The notes beneath the pieces are model-generated. The model was not told the DNA's origin and ran no database searches. It was given only the letters and a program-made list of their open reading frames with translations. A stretch of 14,799 nt of DNA from Bacillota bacterium (GTDB lineage Bacteria; Bacillota; Clostridia; Christensenellales; CAG-138). Where the stretch lies: NCBI GenBank assembly GCA_023393045.1, contig JAEWMV010000133.1:1-14799 (forward strand). The letters run 5' to 3'. Numbering within the stretch: the stretch's first letter is position 1; each line of letters begins with the position of its first letter. The translations under genes were made by a program, and so were the position numbers. This document shows positions 1 through 6,201 of the stretch, one piece after another.

Positions 1-752
1 AGTCGGACTATACCCCCGGGCTCGCCAACAAAATCAACGCGCGCTTTGCGGACAAGGTGTGCGTCACCTTTGAGGATACGCTTCGCCACGTGGGCGAAAA
101 AGGCGTGCATACGGGCACGCCCATACGGCCGGAGCTCTACTTCGGCGCGCGCGCGAAGGGGCTTGAGTTTTTAGGCTTTTCGGGGAAAAAGCCGGTGCTG
201 CTCGTCATGGGCGGGAGCCTCGGCTCCGTCGCGGTAAACGTCGCCGTGCGCGGTGCGCTCAGCGAGCTGCTTGAAACCTTTGACGTCGCCCACCTGTGCG
301 GCAAGGGCAAGGTGGATGCCGCGCTTTTGACCGTGTCCGGCTATTGCCAGTTTGAATATGTGGATAAGGAATTGCCCGACGTGCTCGCCGCGGCGGAGCT
401 CGTGGTTTCCCGCGCGGGAGCCAACGCCGTGTTCGAGCTCCTCGCGCTCGGGAAGCCCGCGCTGCTCATCCCCCTGCCGCTCGCGGAGAGCCGGGGCGAC
501 CAGATATTGAACGCGCGTTATTTTTTGCGCAAGGGCTACGCCATGATGCTCGAGCAGGAAAAGCTCACCAAGGAAAGCCTGCTTGCGGCCGTGGGCGGGC
601 TTTACGCAAAGCGGCTTTCCTTCGTGGCCACCATGAGCCGCGAGCCGCTCGCCGACGGCACGGACGAGGTTTTATCCGTCATCCGCGCCGCCATGTACGC
701 GCAAAGGAAGAAAAAGGCCAAATCAGGCAAGGACGACGATGGCGCCCTGTGA
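1..752 (+). CDS. murG: MurG, UDP-GlcNAc:lipid I N-acetylglucosaminyltransferase, 5' truncated
   Basis: MurG transfers GlcNAc from UDP-GlcNAc to lipid I to make lipid II on the cytoplasmic face of the membrane (peptidoglycan synthesis). The window opens inside the gene: the frame is open from base 3 (SDYTPGLANKI, the end of the N-terminal acceptor domain), so the GTG at 57 is internal. What remains is the C-terminal GT-B domain: the donor-site loop VMGGSLGSVAVN, then SRAGANAVFELLALGKP with the Glu that contacts the UDP-GlcNAc ribose, then the SRGDQILNA segment typical of Clostridia. The tail is a lysine-rich stretch ending DDDGAL, divergent from the usual MurG end. Its last 30 bp overlap the 3' end of selD on the other strand. 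It is a stand-alone copy here, with no mur or fts gene visible next to it. The family call is secure; the start lies outside the window. Confidence 0.93.
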   Translation, partial: SDYTPGLANKINARFADKVCVTFEDTLRHVGEKGVHTGTPIRPELYFGARAKGLEFLGFSGKKPVLLVMGGSLGSVAVNVAVRGALSELLETFDVAHLCGKGKVDAALLTVSGYCQFEYVDKELPDVLAAAELVVSRAGANAVFELLALGKPALLIPLPLAESRGDQILNARYFLRKGYAMMLEQEKLTKESLLAAVGGLYAKRLSFVATMSREPLADGTDEVLSVIRAAMYAQRKKKAKSGKDDDGAL

Positions 753-1760
753 GGCTGCCTTCACCCTGCCCACGCGCCGCGCGAGCGGCGCTTTTTCCTT
801 GAGCGCGGCCTCGTATTCGTCCGCGTCCGCCGGGTCGATGGCAACGAGCAGCCCGCCCGAGGTCTGCGGGTCGAAAAGCAGGTTCATGAAATCCGCGTCT
901 ATGCCGGGGCAGGAAACGGAGCTTTCCGCGAACGCGCGGTTCCTGTGCATGCCGCCGGGCAGCATCCCCTCGCGCGCCAGCTCGAGCGCGCCGGGAAGGA
1001 GCGGGATTTTAGATGCGTAAAACTCGATGGTCACGCCCGAGCCCTGCGCCATCTCCAGCGCGTGCCCCATGAGGGAAAAGCCCGTCACATCCGTGCAGGC
1101 GTGCGCGCAAAGACCCGAGAGCGCCTCGGCCGCGTATTTATTGAGGCGCGTCATGCCCGCGATGGCGGCAGCGAGGGATTCCTCGCTCGCGACACCCGCC
1201 TTTGCCGCCGTGGTGATGACGCCCGCGCCCAAAGGCTTGGTGAGGAAAAGCACGTCCCCGACCTTCGCGCCTGTGTTTTTTAGGATATGATCCGGATGCA
1301 CGAAGCCCGTCACGCACATGCCGTATTTGGGCTCCTCGTCATAGATACTGTGGCCGCCCGTGATGAGCGCGCCCGCCTCCTTCGCCGCGTCGAACCCGCC
1401 GCGAAGGATTTCCTTGACAACCTCGCCGGGCATGTCCTCGGGGATGCACAGGATGTTCTGCGCGAGTTTGGGCGTGCCCCCCATGGCGTACACGTCGCTA
1501 AGCGCGTTTGCGGCGGCGATGCGCCCGTAGGTATACGGGTCGTCCGCGATGGGCGGGAAGAAGTCGAGCGTCTGCACCAGCGCGAGCGTATCCGCCACGC
1601 GGTAGACCGAAGCGTCGTCCGCATGGTCGAAGCCCACGAGCAGGTTGGGGTCATTTTCCGGCGCAAAATCGCCCAGCAGCGCCGCGAGCGTGCCCGCCCC
1701 CACCTTCGCGCCGCAGCCGGCGCAGTTGGCGAGCTTTGTGAGTCTGACTTTTGTTTCCAT
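723..1760 (-). CDS. selD: Selenide, water dikinase SelD (Cys form)
   Basis: SelD makes selenophosphate from selenide and ATP, the selenium donor for selenocysteine, 2-selenouridine and labile selenium cofactors. The 345-residue protein has the usual length. The N-terminal active-site loop reads NCAGCGAK: Cys16 and Lys19 match catalytic Cys17 and Lys20 of E. coli SelD, and the codon is TGC, so this is the cysteine rather than the selenocysteine form. Further AIRS/SelD hallmarks are GFDHADDASVY, QTLDFFPPIADDPYTYGRIAAANALSD split over residues 60-105, ITGGHSI, CTDVTGFSLMGH and FDPQTSGGLL. The ATG at 1760 has GGGGAG about ten bases upstream, inside the end of yqeB; a longer in-frame extension to 1856 would run through yqeB and is rejected. 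It is the third gene of yqeC-yqeB-selD, which suggests service to molybdenum hydroxylases as well as, or instead of, selenocysteine. Confidence 0.96.
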   Translation of the reverse strand: METKVRLTKLANCAGCGAKVGAGTLAALLGDFAPENDPNLLVGFDHADDASVYRVADTLALVQTLDFFPPIADDPYTYGRIAAANALSDVYAMGGTPKLAQNILCIPEDMPGEVVKEILRGGFDAAKEAGALITGGHSIYDEEPKYGMCVTGFVHPDHILKNTGAKVGDVLFLTKPLGAGVITTAAKAGVASEESLAAAIAGMTRLNKYAAEALSGLCAHACTDVTGFSLMGHALEMAQGSGVTIEFYASKIPLLPGALELAREGMLPGGMHRNRAFAESSVSCPGIDADFMNLLFDPQTSGGLLVAIDPADADEYEAALKEKAPLARRVGRVKAASQGAIVVLA

Positions 1761-1764
1761 ATAC

Positions 1765-2556
1765 TTATATTCTCCCCTTCGTAAAATGCAATATGGCCTC
1801 GAGCACCGCGCCGCCCAGGGCGCGCGCCTTGTCGGACACGGTGAAGCACGCCTCAATATTCCCGCGCGGGTCGATATCCCCGCTTTTCATGCCCGTTTTG
1901 ACATAGATGACGTCGGGCAGTAAGCCCCGCAGCACCCCCGCTATGGCGGCTTTCATCGGGATGCCGTTTACTTCGGCCACGGTTTCGCCCGCCTCCACCA
2001 GCTCGCCGATTTGCTTTTTGCCGGTAAAAATGCCGTCCGCAGGCGCGCGAAGGAGCCTTTCCATTCCCTTGCCGCCGATCTCTCCGGGCGTACCCGTGTT
2101 GGGCAGGGGCGAGCCGGTATAGTATACCCGGCCGAGGTCGTGCCCGCGCATGGTCTCCACGGCGGCGTGGCAGTCCGTCCCCGCCGTGAAGCCGGGGCCG
2201 AGCGCCACGACCACGGGCGCGTCCGCGATTTTCGTGCCCGTGTTGCGCTTGGCGAGTATCGCGTCCACAAGCGCGCCGGGGCGGAGTTCTTCCCGGCACT
2301 TTGCTTCCGGGTCGATTAGAACCGCGGCGACGCCCGCTTTGGCAAGGCAAAGCGCGTCCTTTGCGCTTTCGGCGCGCTTTACCCTCACGTCCTCCACCGT
2401 TGTTTCCCCCAGCGTCACCGCTTCGGAAAACGCCACGGTGCGCCGTATGGCCGTGGGAGTTGCGATTTCCGTTAAAACCACGTCCATTCCCGCGCGCATG
2501 AGCCGTATCGCCACGCCCGTGGCGAGGTCGCCCGCACCGCGAACTAAAACCAGCAT
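1765..2556 (-). CDS. yqeB: YqeB, selenium-dependent molybdenum hydroxylase maturation protein (EF2563 family)
   Basis: YqeB belongs to the EF2563/XdhC-like family that comparative genomics ties to selenium-dependent molybdenum hydroxylases such as selenium-containing xanthine dehydrogenase or purine hydroxylase. Its exact reaction is not established; a role in making or inserting the labile selenium ligand at molybdenum is inferred. The 263-residue protein opens with a Rossmann-like nucleotide loop, VRGAGDLATGVAIRL (residues 5-19), followed by a conserved ALGPGFTAG segment and the glycine-rich TGSPLPNTGTPGEIGGKG near the middle. The ATG at 2556 is preceded by GGAGGG at seven-base spacing; an extension to 2586 would overlap yqeC and lacks support. 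The yqeC stop lies one base upstream and selD starts four bases after its stop, so the three are surely co-transcribed. Confidence 0.9.
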   Translation of the reverse strand: MLVLVRGAGDLATGVAIRLMRAGMDVVLTEIATPTAIRRTVAFSEAVTLGETTVEDVRVKRAESAKDALCLAKAGVAAVLIDPEAKCREELRPGALVDAILAKRNTGTKIADAPVVVALGPGFTAGTDCHAAVETMRGHDLGRVYYTGSPLPNTGTPGEIGGKGMERLLRAPADGIFTGKKQIGELVEAGETVAEVNGIPMKAAIAGVLRGLLPDVIYVKTGMKSGDIDPRGNIEACFTVSDKARALGGAVLEAILHFTKGRI

Positions 2557-2557
2557 G

Positions 2558-3268
2558 TTATTCCCTCCATATCGCCTTGACCGCATGGGGTTCGCGCAGC
2601 GCTGCGGCGATCACCGTGCCGCCCCCGTAGCTTTGCGCAAAGCGCGCGGCAAGATGCAGCGTTTCCCCGTCGTCCACCTGATTGAGTACGATTGTGCCGC
2701 CGGGGAAATGCGCTTTCGCGGCTTGCGCCGCCATCTCGGGCGTGACAAGGGCATTGATGTCCGCGCCGAGAGCGCGCGCATAAAGCTCCGGCCTGTGCGC
2801 GGCCTCGCCGATGGGCTTGTTGAAGCCTGACGCGCCCACGACGGCAATCACCCGCGCGCCGCCGGGTATATTGGGTTCGTGCGCGGCGTGCGCCTTGAGG
2901 GGCAGCCTGCGCGAGCCGTCCGCCTCCACAAGCACATAATTTGCAAGCTGCGCGAGTTCGTGAAACGCAAGGACAGGCGCGGACAATTTCCCGGTTTCGG
3001 CAAAAGTGCCGGCACAAACGAGCGCGTGTTCTGAAAGCGCAGCCTCGATTTCATCCCGACCGCCCGTGACGAGGGGAATTCCCTCCGGCGGATATATGTG
3101 CGTGCTCGTCGTTATGATCACGCTGCCTTGGCGGCAAAGCTCTTGGGCTAAGCGCAGCATCAGCGTGGTTTTCCCTCCGGAGCCGACGACGGCCGTAAGC
3201 CCCGGCAAAATGCCGAGGGTGCTGCTCAAGGATATTCCTTTGTGAAAAGCCTGTTTTTTCATACGCAA
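2558..3268 (-). CDS. yqeC: YqeC, putative selenium cofactor biosynthesis protein (P-loop)
   Basis: YqeC is the P-loop partner of YqeB in the selenium-dependent molybdenum hydroxylase trait; it is predicted to use nucleotide in building the selenium-molybdenum site, but its chemistry is unproven. The sequence shows a Walker A motif GSGGKTT (about residues 29-35), a TTSTHI segment, then VEADGSRRLPLKAH and a VVGASGFNKPIG stretch, all characteristic of the family; about 236 residues is normal. The start is uncertain. AGGAG at 3276-3280 lies seven bases before TTG 3268 but thirteen before ATG 3262, so I prefer TTG; the two differ by only two codons. It heads the operon with yqeB and selD and is read from a consensus promoter at 3284-3311. 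Confidence 0.9.
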   Translation of the reverse strand: MRMKKQAFHKGISLSSTLGILPGLTAVVGSGGKTTLMLRLAQELCRQGSVIITTSTHIYPPEGIPLVTGGRDEIEAALSEHALVCAGTFAETGKLSAPVLAFHELAQLANYVLVEADGSRRLPLKAHAAHEPNIPGGARVIAVVGASGFNKPIGEAAHRPELYARALGADINALVTPEMAAQAAKAHFPGGTIVLNQVDDGETLHLAARFAQSYGGGTVIAAALREPHAVKAIWRE

Positions 3269-3283
3269 CGTTATTCTCCTACG

Positions 3284-3311
3284 AGTATAACACAAGCGCA
3301 CGGCGTGTCAA
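3284..3311 (-). promoter_or_regulatory. Promoter of the yqeC-yqeB-selD operon
   Basis: Read on the minus strand, TTGACA (3306-3311) is separated by 16 bases from TATACT (3284-3289), and the -10 box is preceded by TGT, giving an extended -10. The predicted start of transcription, near 3277, falls on the AGGAG ribosome binding site, so the leader would be only about 10-20 bases long, leaving no room for a riboswitch. Its -35 box overlaps that of the divergent regulator promoter by five bases. Confidence 0.8.
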
Positions 3312-3333
3312 TCCGGCGCATATGTGATATAAT
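3305..3333 (+). promoter_or_regulatory. Promoter of the ModE-like regulator gene
   Basis: TATAAT at 3328-3333 is a perfect -10 box with an upstream TGA making it an extended -10. GTGTCA at 3305-3310 matches four of six -35 bases at 17-base spacing and overlaps the -35 box of the opposing yqeC promoter. The hyphenated palindrome ATAT-GTG-ATAT at 3320-3330 sits just before and within the -10 box and is a possible operator half-site pair; that last point is inference. Confidence 0.75.
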
Positions 3334-3355
3334 GGCCGCAAAGGGAGGGCGCGCC

Positions 3356-3697
3356 ATGGACGAAAAAATGACCTATAAGCTCACCGTGCGGCTTTTTAGG
3401 GACGGCAAATGCTTCGGCCCCGGCATCGCGGAGCTGCTGCGCCGCGTGGACGCGACGCACTCTTTGCGCGCGGCGTCCCTTGGCATGGGCATGGCCTACT
3501 CCAAGGCGTGGCGCATCATGAAGGAGACGGAAGCGCAGCTGGGCTTTCGCCTGCTCCACTCCACCACGGGCGGGCACAACGGCGGCGGCGCGGAACTGAC
3601 CGCCGAGGGCCGCGCCATGCTCGAAAAATACGAGGTGTTCCTGCGCGCGCTGCAGAGCGAGGCGGACAAGCAGTTGGAATGGATATTTGGTAATTGA
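3356..3697 (+). CDS. ModE-like winged-helix transcriptional regulator, single domain
   Basis: This 113-residue protein corresponds to the N-terminal DNA-binding domain of ModE, the molybdate-responsive regulator, without the C-terminal MOP/TOBE molybdate-binding domains. The helix-turn-helix core is SLRAASLGMGMAYSKAWRIM (about residues 36-55), followed by ETEAQLGFRLL and the wing TTGGHNGGGAELT, the pattern shared by ModE and LysR-type winged helices. The ATG at 3356 has GGGAGGG six bases upstream and lies about 23 bp after the -10 box; an in-frame extension to 3242 would run back through the promoter and into yqeC and is rejected. Divergence from yqeC-yqeB-selD suggests it controls that operon, itself, or genes for molybdate transport or hydroxylases elsewhere. 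How it would sense metal without a ligand domain is unknown. A strong terminator follows. Confidence 0.85.
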   Translation: MDEKMTYKLTVRLFRDGKCFGPGIAELLRRVDATHSLRAASLGMGMAYSKAWRIMKETEAQLGFRLLHSTTGGHNGGGAELTAEGRAMLEKYEVFLRALQSEADKQLEWIFGN

Positions 3698-3714
3698 CAA
3701 TCAAATGCAATAAG

Positions 3715-3746
3715 AAACGGCCCGTGTTAAAACACGGGCCGTTTTT
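3715..3746 (+). terminator. Rho-independent terminator after the ModE-like gene
   Basis: AAACGGCCCGTGT (3715-3727) pairs perfectly with ACACGGGCCGTTT (3732-3744) around a four-base TAAA loop, followed by two more T. The 13-bp stem with a central GC block and A/T tracts on both sides could act in either direction. Confidence 0.92.
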
Positions 3747-3857
3747 GCAGGAGCGGATTCCGGAGGTCGCACACTCGTGATCGGGGGTGCATCCGCCCGG
3801 CTTGAGAAACGTTGAGGACAGTCCTGCTTGTTCGAGGGCCGTGCTGCGCAGGGCAGC

Positions 3858-3887
3858 TTGGCGCGCGCCTGCGGCAGGTCGCGCCAA
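3858..3887. repeat. Long interrupted inverted repeat upstream of the LytTR gene
   Basis: TTGGCGCG (3858-3865) and CGCGCCAA (3880-3887) are perfect inverted copies. Between them lies a second pair, CCTGC (3868-3872) and GCAGG (3874-3878), so the whole can fold into a nearly continuous hairpin. It ends six bases before the -35 box of the LytTR promoter. It could be an operator, a terminator-like remnant without a T tract, or part of a small structured RNA. The rest of the 3747-3954 gap shows no gene. Confidence 0.6.
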
Positions 3888-3892
3888 ATCTA

Positions 3893-3922
3893 TTGAAAAG
3901 CGCCGGCGCAGCAAACTATACT
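3893..3922 (+). promoter_or_regulatory. Promoter of the LytTR-DUF3021 operon with a spacer palindrome
   Basis: TTGAAA (3893-3898) and TATACT (3917-3922) are separated by 18 bases. The spacer carries the perfect 10-base palindrome GCGCCGGCGC at 3900-3909, well placed for a repressor or for autoregulation. The predicted transcript starts near 3929 and reaches the LytTR ATG after about 25 bases, with AAGGAAGG as ribosome binding site. Confidence 0.68.
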
Positions 3923-3954
3923 TTAAACTAACAGCAAAAGGAAGGTTTGGCACT

Positions 3955-4398
3955 ATGGGCATTAAGCTGACGATCGTGGAAAACCCGGAATTCAAACAGC
4001 CGGAGATCATTCTTAGGTGTGAAGCCCTGAACCATGATTTAAGGAAAATTGTGGAGTTTATTCGCGTTCGTTCGCACACGATTCCGGTCAAAGAGGGGGG
4101 AGCCTCAACCCTGCTCGCGCTTTCAGGCGTTTTTTATTTCGAATCGGTGGACAAAAAAACGTTTGCTTACTGCGCAAGCGAGGTTTACGAATGCTCCGAA
4201 TCATTGGCCGAGCTTGAAAGGAGGCTGGCCGATACTACGTTTGTAAGGGCGTCAAAAAGCTGTATCGTGAACGCGGCGCTTATCAGAAGTGTAAAACCCC
4301 TTGATAATCACCGTTTGACGGCGCTTATGCGAAACGGTGAAAGACAGATCATCAACAGGCATTACGTTGTGGCGTTGAAGGAAAAATTAGGTATTTAG
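3955..4398 (+). CDS. LytTR-family DNA-binding regulator
   Basis: A 147-residue cytoplasmic regulator with a C-terminal LytTR domain (about residues 45-147). The domain signatures are the beta-strand segment IPVKEGGASTLLALSGVFYFES, the FVRASKSCIVN segment (96-106), and the closing NGERQIINRHYVVALKEKL. There is no receiver domain; the first 45 residues are short and unassigned. The ATG at 3955 has AAGGAAGG nine bases upstream and lies behind a good promoter; the frame is open to 3787, but that extension would read through the promoter and inverted repeats. The gene sits 10 bp before a DUF3021 membrane protein. Such LytTR/membrane-protein pairs are known as LytTR regulatory systems, in which the membrane partner restrains the regulator (established for streptococcal pairs such as HdrRM and BrsRM). 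Codons are visibly less GC-rich than in flanking genes, which may indicate separate acquisition. Confidence 0.9.
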   Translation: MGIKLTIVENPEFKQPEIILRCEALNHDLRKIVEFIRVRSHTIPVKEGGASTLLALSGVFYFESVDKKTFAYCASEVYECSESLAELERRLADTTFVRASKSCIVNAALIRSVKPLDNHRLTALMRNGERQIINRHYVVALKEKLGI

Positions 4399-4408
4399 GA
4401 GGGTAATA

Positions 4409-4828
4409 ATGAGCAGCACAATCAAACTTTTCAAAATATGGGCGCAGGCATTCGCCCTGATCATCCTGTTTGTCACGATAGTAAAACTGATCGAGGGGGC
4501 CGATCGGTTGAGGCTTGCGACTATTCTTCAGGTGGGCGGAGCGGCGGCGCTGTTTTTGCTGATCGACATGCTTGTGATGGCGCGCGTCAACGTTCGTTCA
4601 ACATCGCGTTATATCGCGATAGAACTGGCGATATTGCTCCCCTGCTACCTTGCCGCAGGCTGGATTTTCAACTGGTATTCTAAAGATATCTTGGGGCTCA
4701 CGGTTTTTCTCGCGGCGTTTTTCGCGATATATGCGCTGGTTTTTACAATACAGCGGCAGCAATTGAAAATGGACGCGCAAAAATTAAACGAAAAGCTCAA
4801 AAAGTATGCCGGCAATGAAGGCGACTGA
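4409..4828 (+). CDS. DUF3021 four-helix membrane protein, putative partner or inhibitor of the LytTR regulator
   Basis: A 139-residue integral membrane protein with four predicted hydrophobic helices at about residues 11-28, 37-57, 69-88 and 93-112, then a charged, Lys-rich cytoplasmic tail (QRQQLKMDAQKLNEKLKK) that could form a short coiled coil. Size and helix layout fit DUF3021, a family repeatedly found next to LytTR regulators. By analogy with streptococcal LytTR systems it may sequester the regulator at the membrane until a signal arrives; that is inference, as no partner interaction is visible in sequence. The ATG at 4409 has AGGAGG six bases upstream and follows the LytTR stop by 10 bp. 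A hairpin terminator follows about 30 bp downstream. Confidence 0.86.
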   Translation: MSSTIKLFKIWAQAFALIILFVTIVKLIEGADRLRLATILQVGGAAALFLLIDMLVMARVNVRSTSRYIAIELAILLPCYLAAGWIFNWYSKDILGLTVFLAAFFAIYALVFTIQRQQLKMDAQKLNEKLKKYAGNEGD

Positions 4829-4856
4829 GCGTGAGGAGCGCATAACAGGCAAAGAG

Positions 4857-4887
4857 CGTCAAGGGCGGCTGACAGCCGTCCTTGACG
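4857..4887. terminator. Probable bidirectional terminator between DUF3021 gene and tatD
   Basis: CGTCAAGGGCGGCT (4857-4870) pairs with AGCCGTCCTTGACG (4874-4887) with a single G-U wobble around a three-base loop. T-rich tracts lie on both sides (GCTTTCTATTTT downstream on +, CTCTTT downstream on -). Lying between convergent genes, it can serve both, though neither tract is a clean T run. Confidence 0.75.
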
Positions 4888-4903
4888 TATGCTTTCTATT
4901 TTA

Positions 4904-5671
4904 TCATTCTACCCCAAACAGCCTCTTCGCGTTTTCCATCGTCTTTTGCGCGATGCGTTCCGGCGTGTCGTGCCGGATTTCGGCGAGGCGGCGCACGGTA
5001 TGAATGATGTTGGAAGGGTCGTTGCGGCGGCCGCGCAGGGGCACAGGCGTAAGGTACGGGCAGTCCGTTTCCACGAGCAGGCGGTCGATGGGGATGTACG
5101 CCGCCACGTCGAGGAGCTTCCTCGCGTTTTCAAAAGTCACCGCGCCGCCGAGCGCGATGTATAAGCCGAGGTCGAGGCATTCCCGCGCGGTTTCCACCGA
5201 ACCGGAATAGCAGTGCATCTCGCCGCGCAATCCGTCCTTGTGCGCACGCAGGATATCCATGCAGTCCCCGAAGGCCTCGCGTATGTGCAGCTGCACGGGG
5301 AGGTTTCTCTCCCTCGCCATCTCAAGCTGGCGGACGAACACGCGCTTCTGGTCGCCCTTTTCGGAAAAATCGTAATGATAGTCCAAGCCGATTTCGCCCA
5401 GTGCCACGGCCTTTTCGTCCGTGAGCGCGCGGGAGAGTTTTTCCTCCCAGTTTTCGCCGGGATTGGAGGCGACGTGCGGATGTATGCCGTACGCGCCGTA
5501 GATAAAGGGATAGCGTTGCGTCATTTCGGCGGTGACGGAGAATTCATCCGCCTCGCACGCCACGTTGATCACATAGGCGATTCCCTTTTCGGGCAGCGAG
5601 GCGATGAGTTCTTCGCGGTCGGTATCGAATTTTTCGTCGCACAGATGCGCGTGCGTGTCAAAGAGGTTCAC
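4904..5671 (-). CDS. tatD: TatD-family metal-dependent DNase/hydrolase
   Basis: TatD proteins are TIM-barrel metallo-hydrolases with 3'-5' exonuclease activity on DNA in characterised members, also implicated in RNA and D-aminoacyl processing. The 255-residue protein carries the full metal-binding set: D5-T-H7-A-H9, E93 in GEIGLDYH, H129 in QLHIRE, H153 in MHCYSG and D203 in VETDCPYL. The proposed start is GTG 5671, which overlaps the TGA of the upstream acetyltransferase as GTGA, so translation is coupled. Adjacency to metG matches the common Firmicutes metS-tatD order, except that a GNAT gene is inserted between them. The paralogue within the family (YabD, YcfH) cannot be resolved by eye. 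Confidence 0.94.
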   Translation of the reverse strand: MNLFDTHAHLCDEKFDTDREELIASLPEKGIAYVINVACEADEFSVTAEMTQRYPFIYGAYGIHPHVASNPGENWEEKLSRALTDEKAVALGEIGLDYHYDFSEKGDQKRVFVRQLEMARERNLPVQLHIREAFGDCMDILRAHKDGLRGEMHCYSGSVETARECLDLGLYIALGGAVTFENARKLLDVAAYIPIDRLLVETDCPYLTPVPLRGRRNDPSNIIHTVRRLAEIRHDTPERIAQKTMENAKRLFGVE

Positions 5672-6201
5672 AGCATAAGCTCCATGAGGATTTCGTCATA
5701 GTATGCGCCGTTTGCAAAAAGATGTTCGCGCCGCCTGCCGCATTCGATAAAACCGAAGCGGCGATAGAGCGATAGGGCGCGCACATTCTCGGCGTTGGCG
5801 TCGAGGCAAAGCTTGTGGTAGCCCCACTCCCGCGCCATGTCGATGGCGAGCGTGGTGGATATCGCGCCGAGGCCAAGGTGCCAGCAGCTTTCGCGTATGG
5901 CCACGCCAAAAACCGCGTTTTGCTTCGTGCGCGGGCGGTGATCCTGCGGGTAAACCGAAAACAGCCCCGCAATCTCATGCTCGACAATATGCAGGAAAAG
6001 CCCCTGCCGCGGCGTGATGAGGGATGCGGCGAGCCGCTGCGTTTCCTCTGTGACGCTCTGCGGCCAGCCGTTTTCATCGGTGTTGAGATAGGGCGTTTCA
6101 CTCCCGATTATTTTGGTGAAAGCGAGAAGGGCGGCGGAGTCTTCCGGCTCCGCCTCCCGTATTTCAAGCAGCTTCCCATTTTTTAGCGGGATGAACTCCA
6201 T
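5668..6201 (-). CDS. GNAT-family N-acetyltransferase
   Basis: A 177-residue GNAT acetyltransferase that would move an acetyl group from acetyl-CoA to an unknown amine. The central FGVAIRESCWHLGLGAISTT (about 98-117) is the beta4/acetyl-CoA loop, in which WHLGLG replaces the commoner R/Q-x-x-G-x-G. NAENVRALSLYRRFGF (136-151) is the usual motif B, and the C-terminal YYDEILMELML completes the fold. It resembles the ribosomal-protein or small-molecule acetylase group, but no substrate can be assigned. The ATG at 6201 overlaps the metG stop as TGATG, a classic coupling arrangement; a TTG two codons earlier is possible. It lies between metG and tatD in one operon. Confidence 0.86.
   Translation of the reverse strand: MEFIPLKNGKLLEIREAEPEDSAALLAFTKIIGSETPYLNTDENGWPQSVTEETQRLAASLITPRQGLFLHIVEHEIAGLFSVYPQDHRPRTKQNAVFGVAIRESCWHLGLGAISTTLAIDMAREWGYHKLCLDANAENVRALSLYRRFGFIECGRRREHLFANGAYYDEILMELML

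Noticed and set aside
1704..1730. Possible selenocysteine codon in the SelD active site
   Set aside because: The codon at the catalytic position is TGC, and the other nearby cysteine codons are also TGC, so this is the Cys form.
739..2830. Several long plus-strand ORFs opposite selD, yqeB and yqeC
   Set aside because: GC-rich coding DNA gives open shadow frames; these are Arg/Ala/Pro-rich, lack ribosome binding sites and lie antisense to clearly recognised genes.
3810..3890. RNase P-like motif (GAGGACAGTCCTG resembles the GAGGAAAGTCC start of P4) and possible structured RNA
   Set aside because: The gap is only about 200 bases and shows none of the other conserved RNase P elements; the match is partial.
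3787..3954. N-terminal extension of the LytTR protein to 3787
   Set aside because: It would read through a good promoter and inverted repeats, and the extra 56 residues are Arg/Ala-rich without domain similarity.
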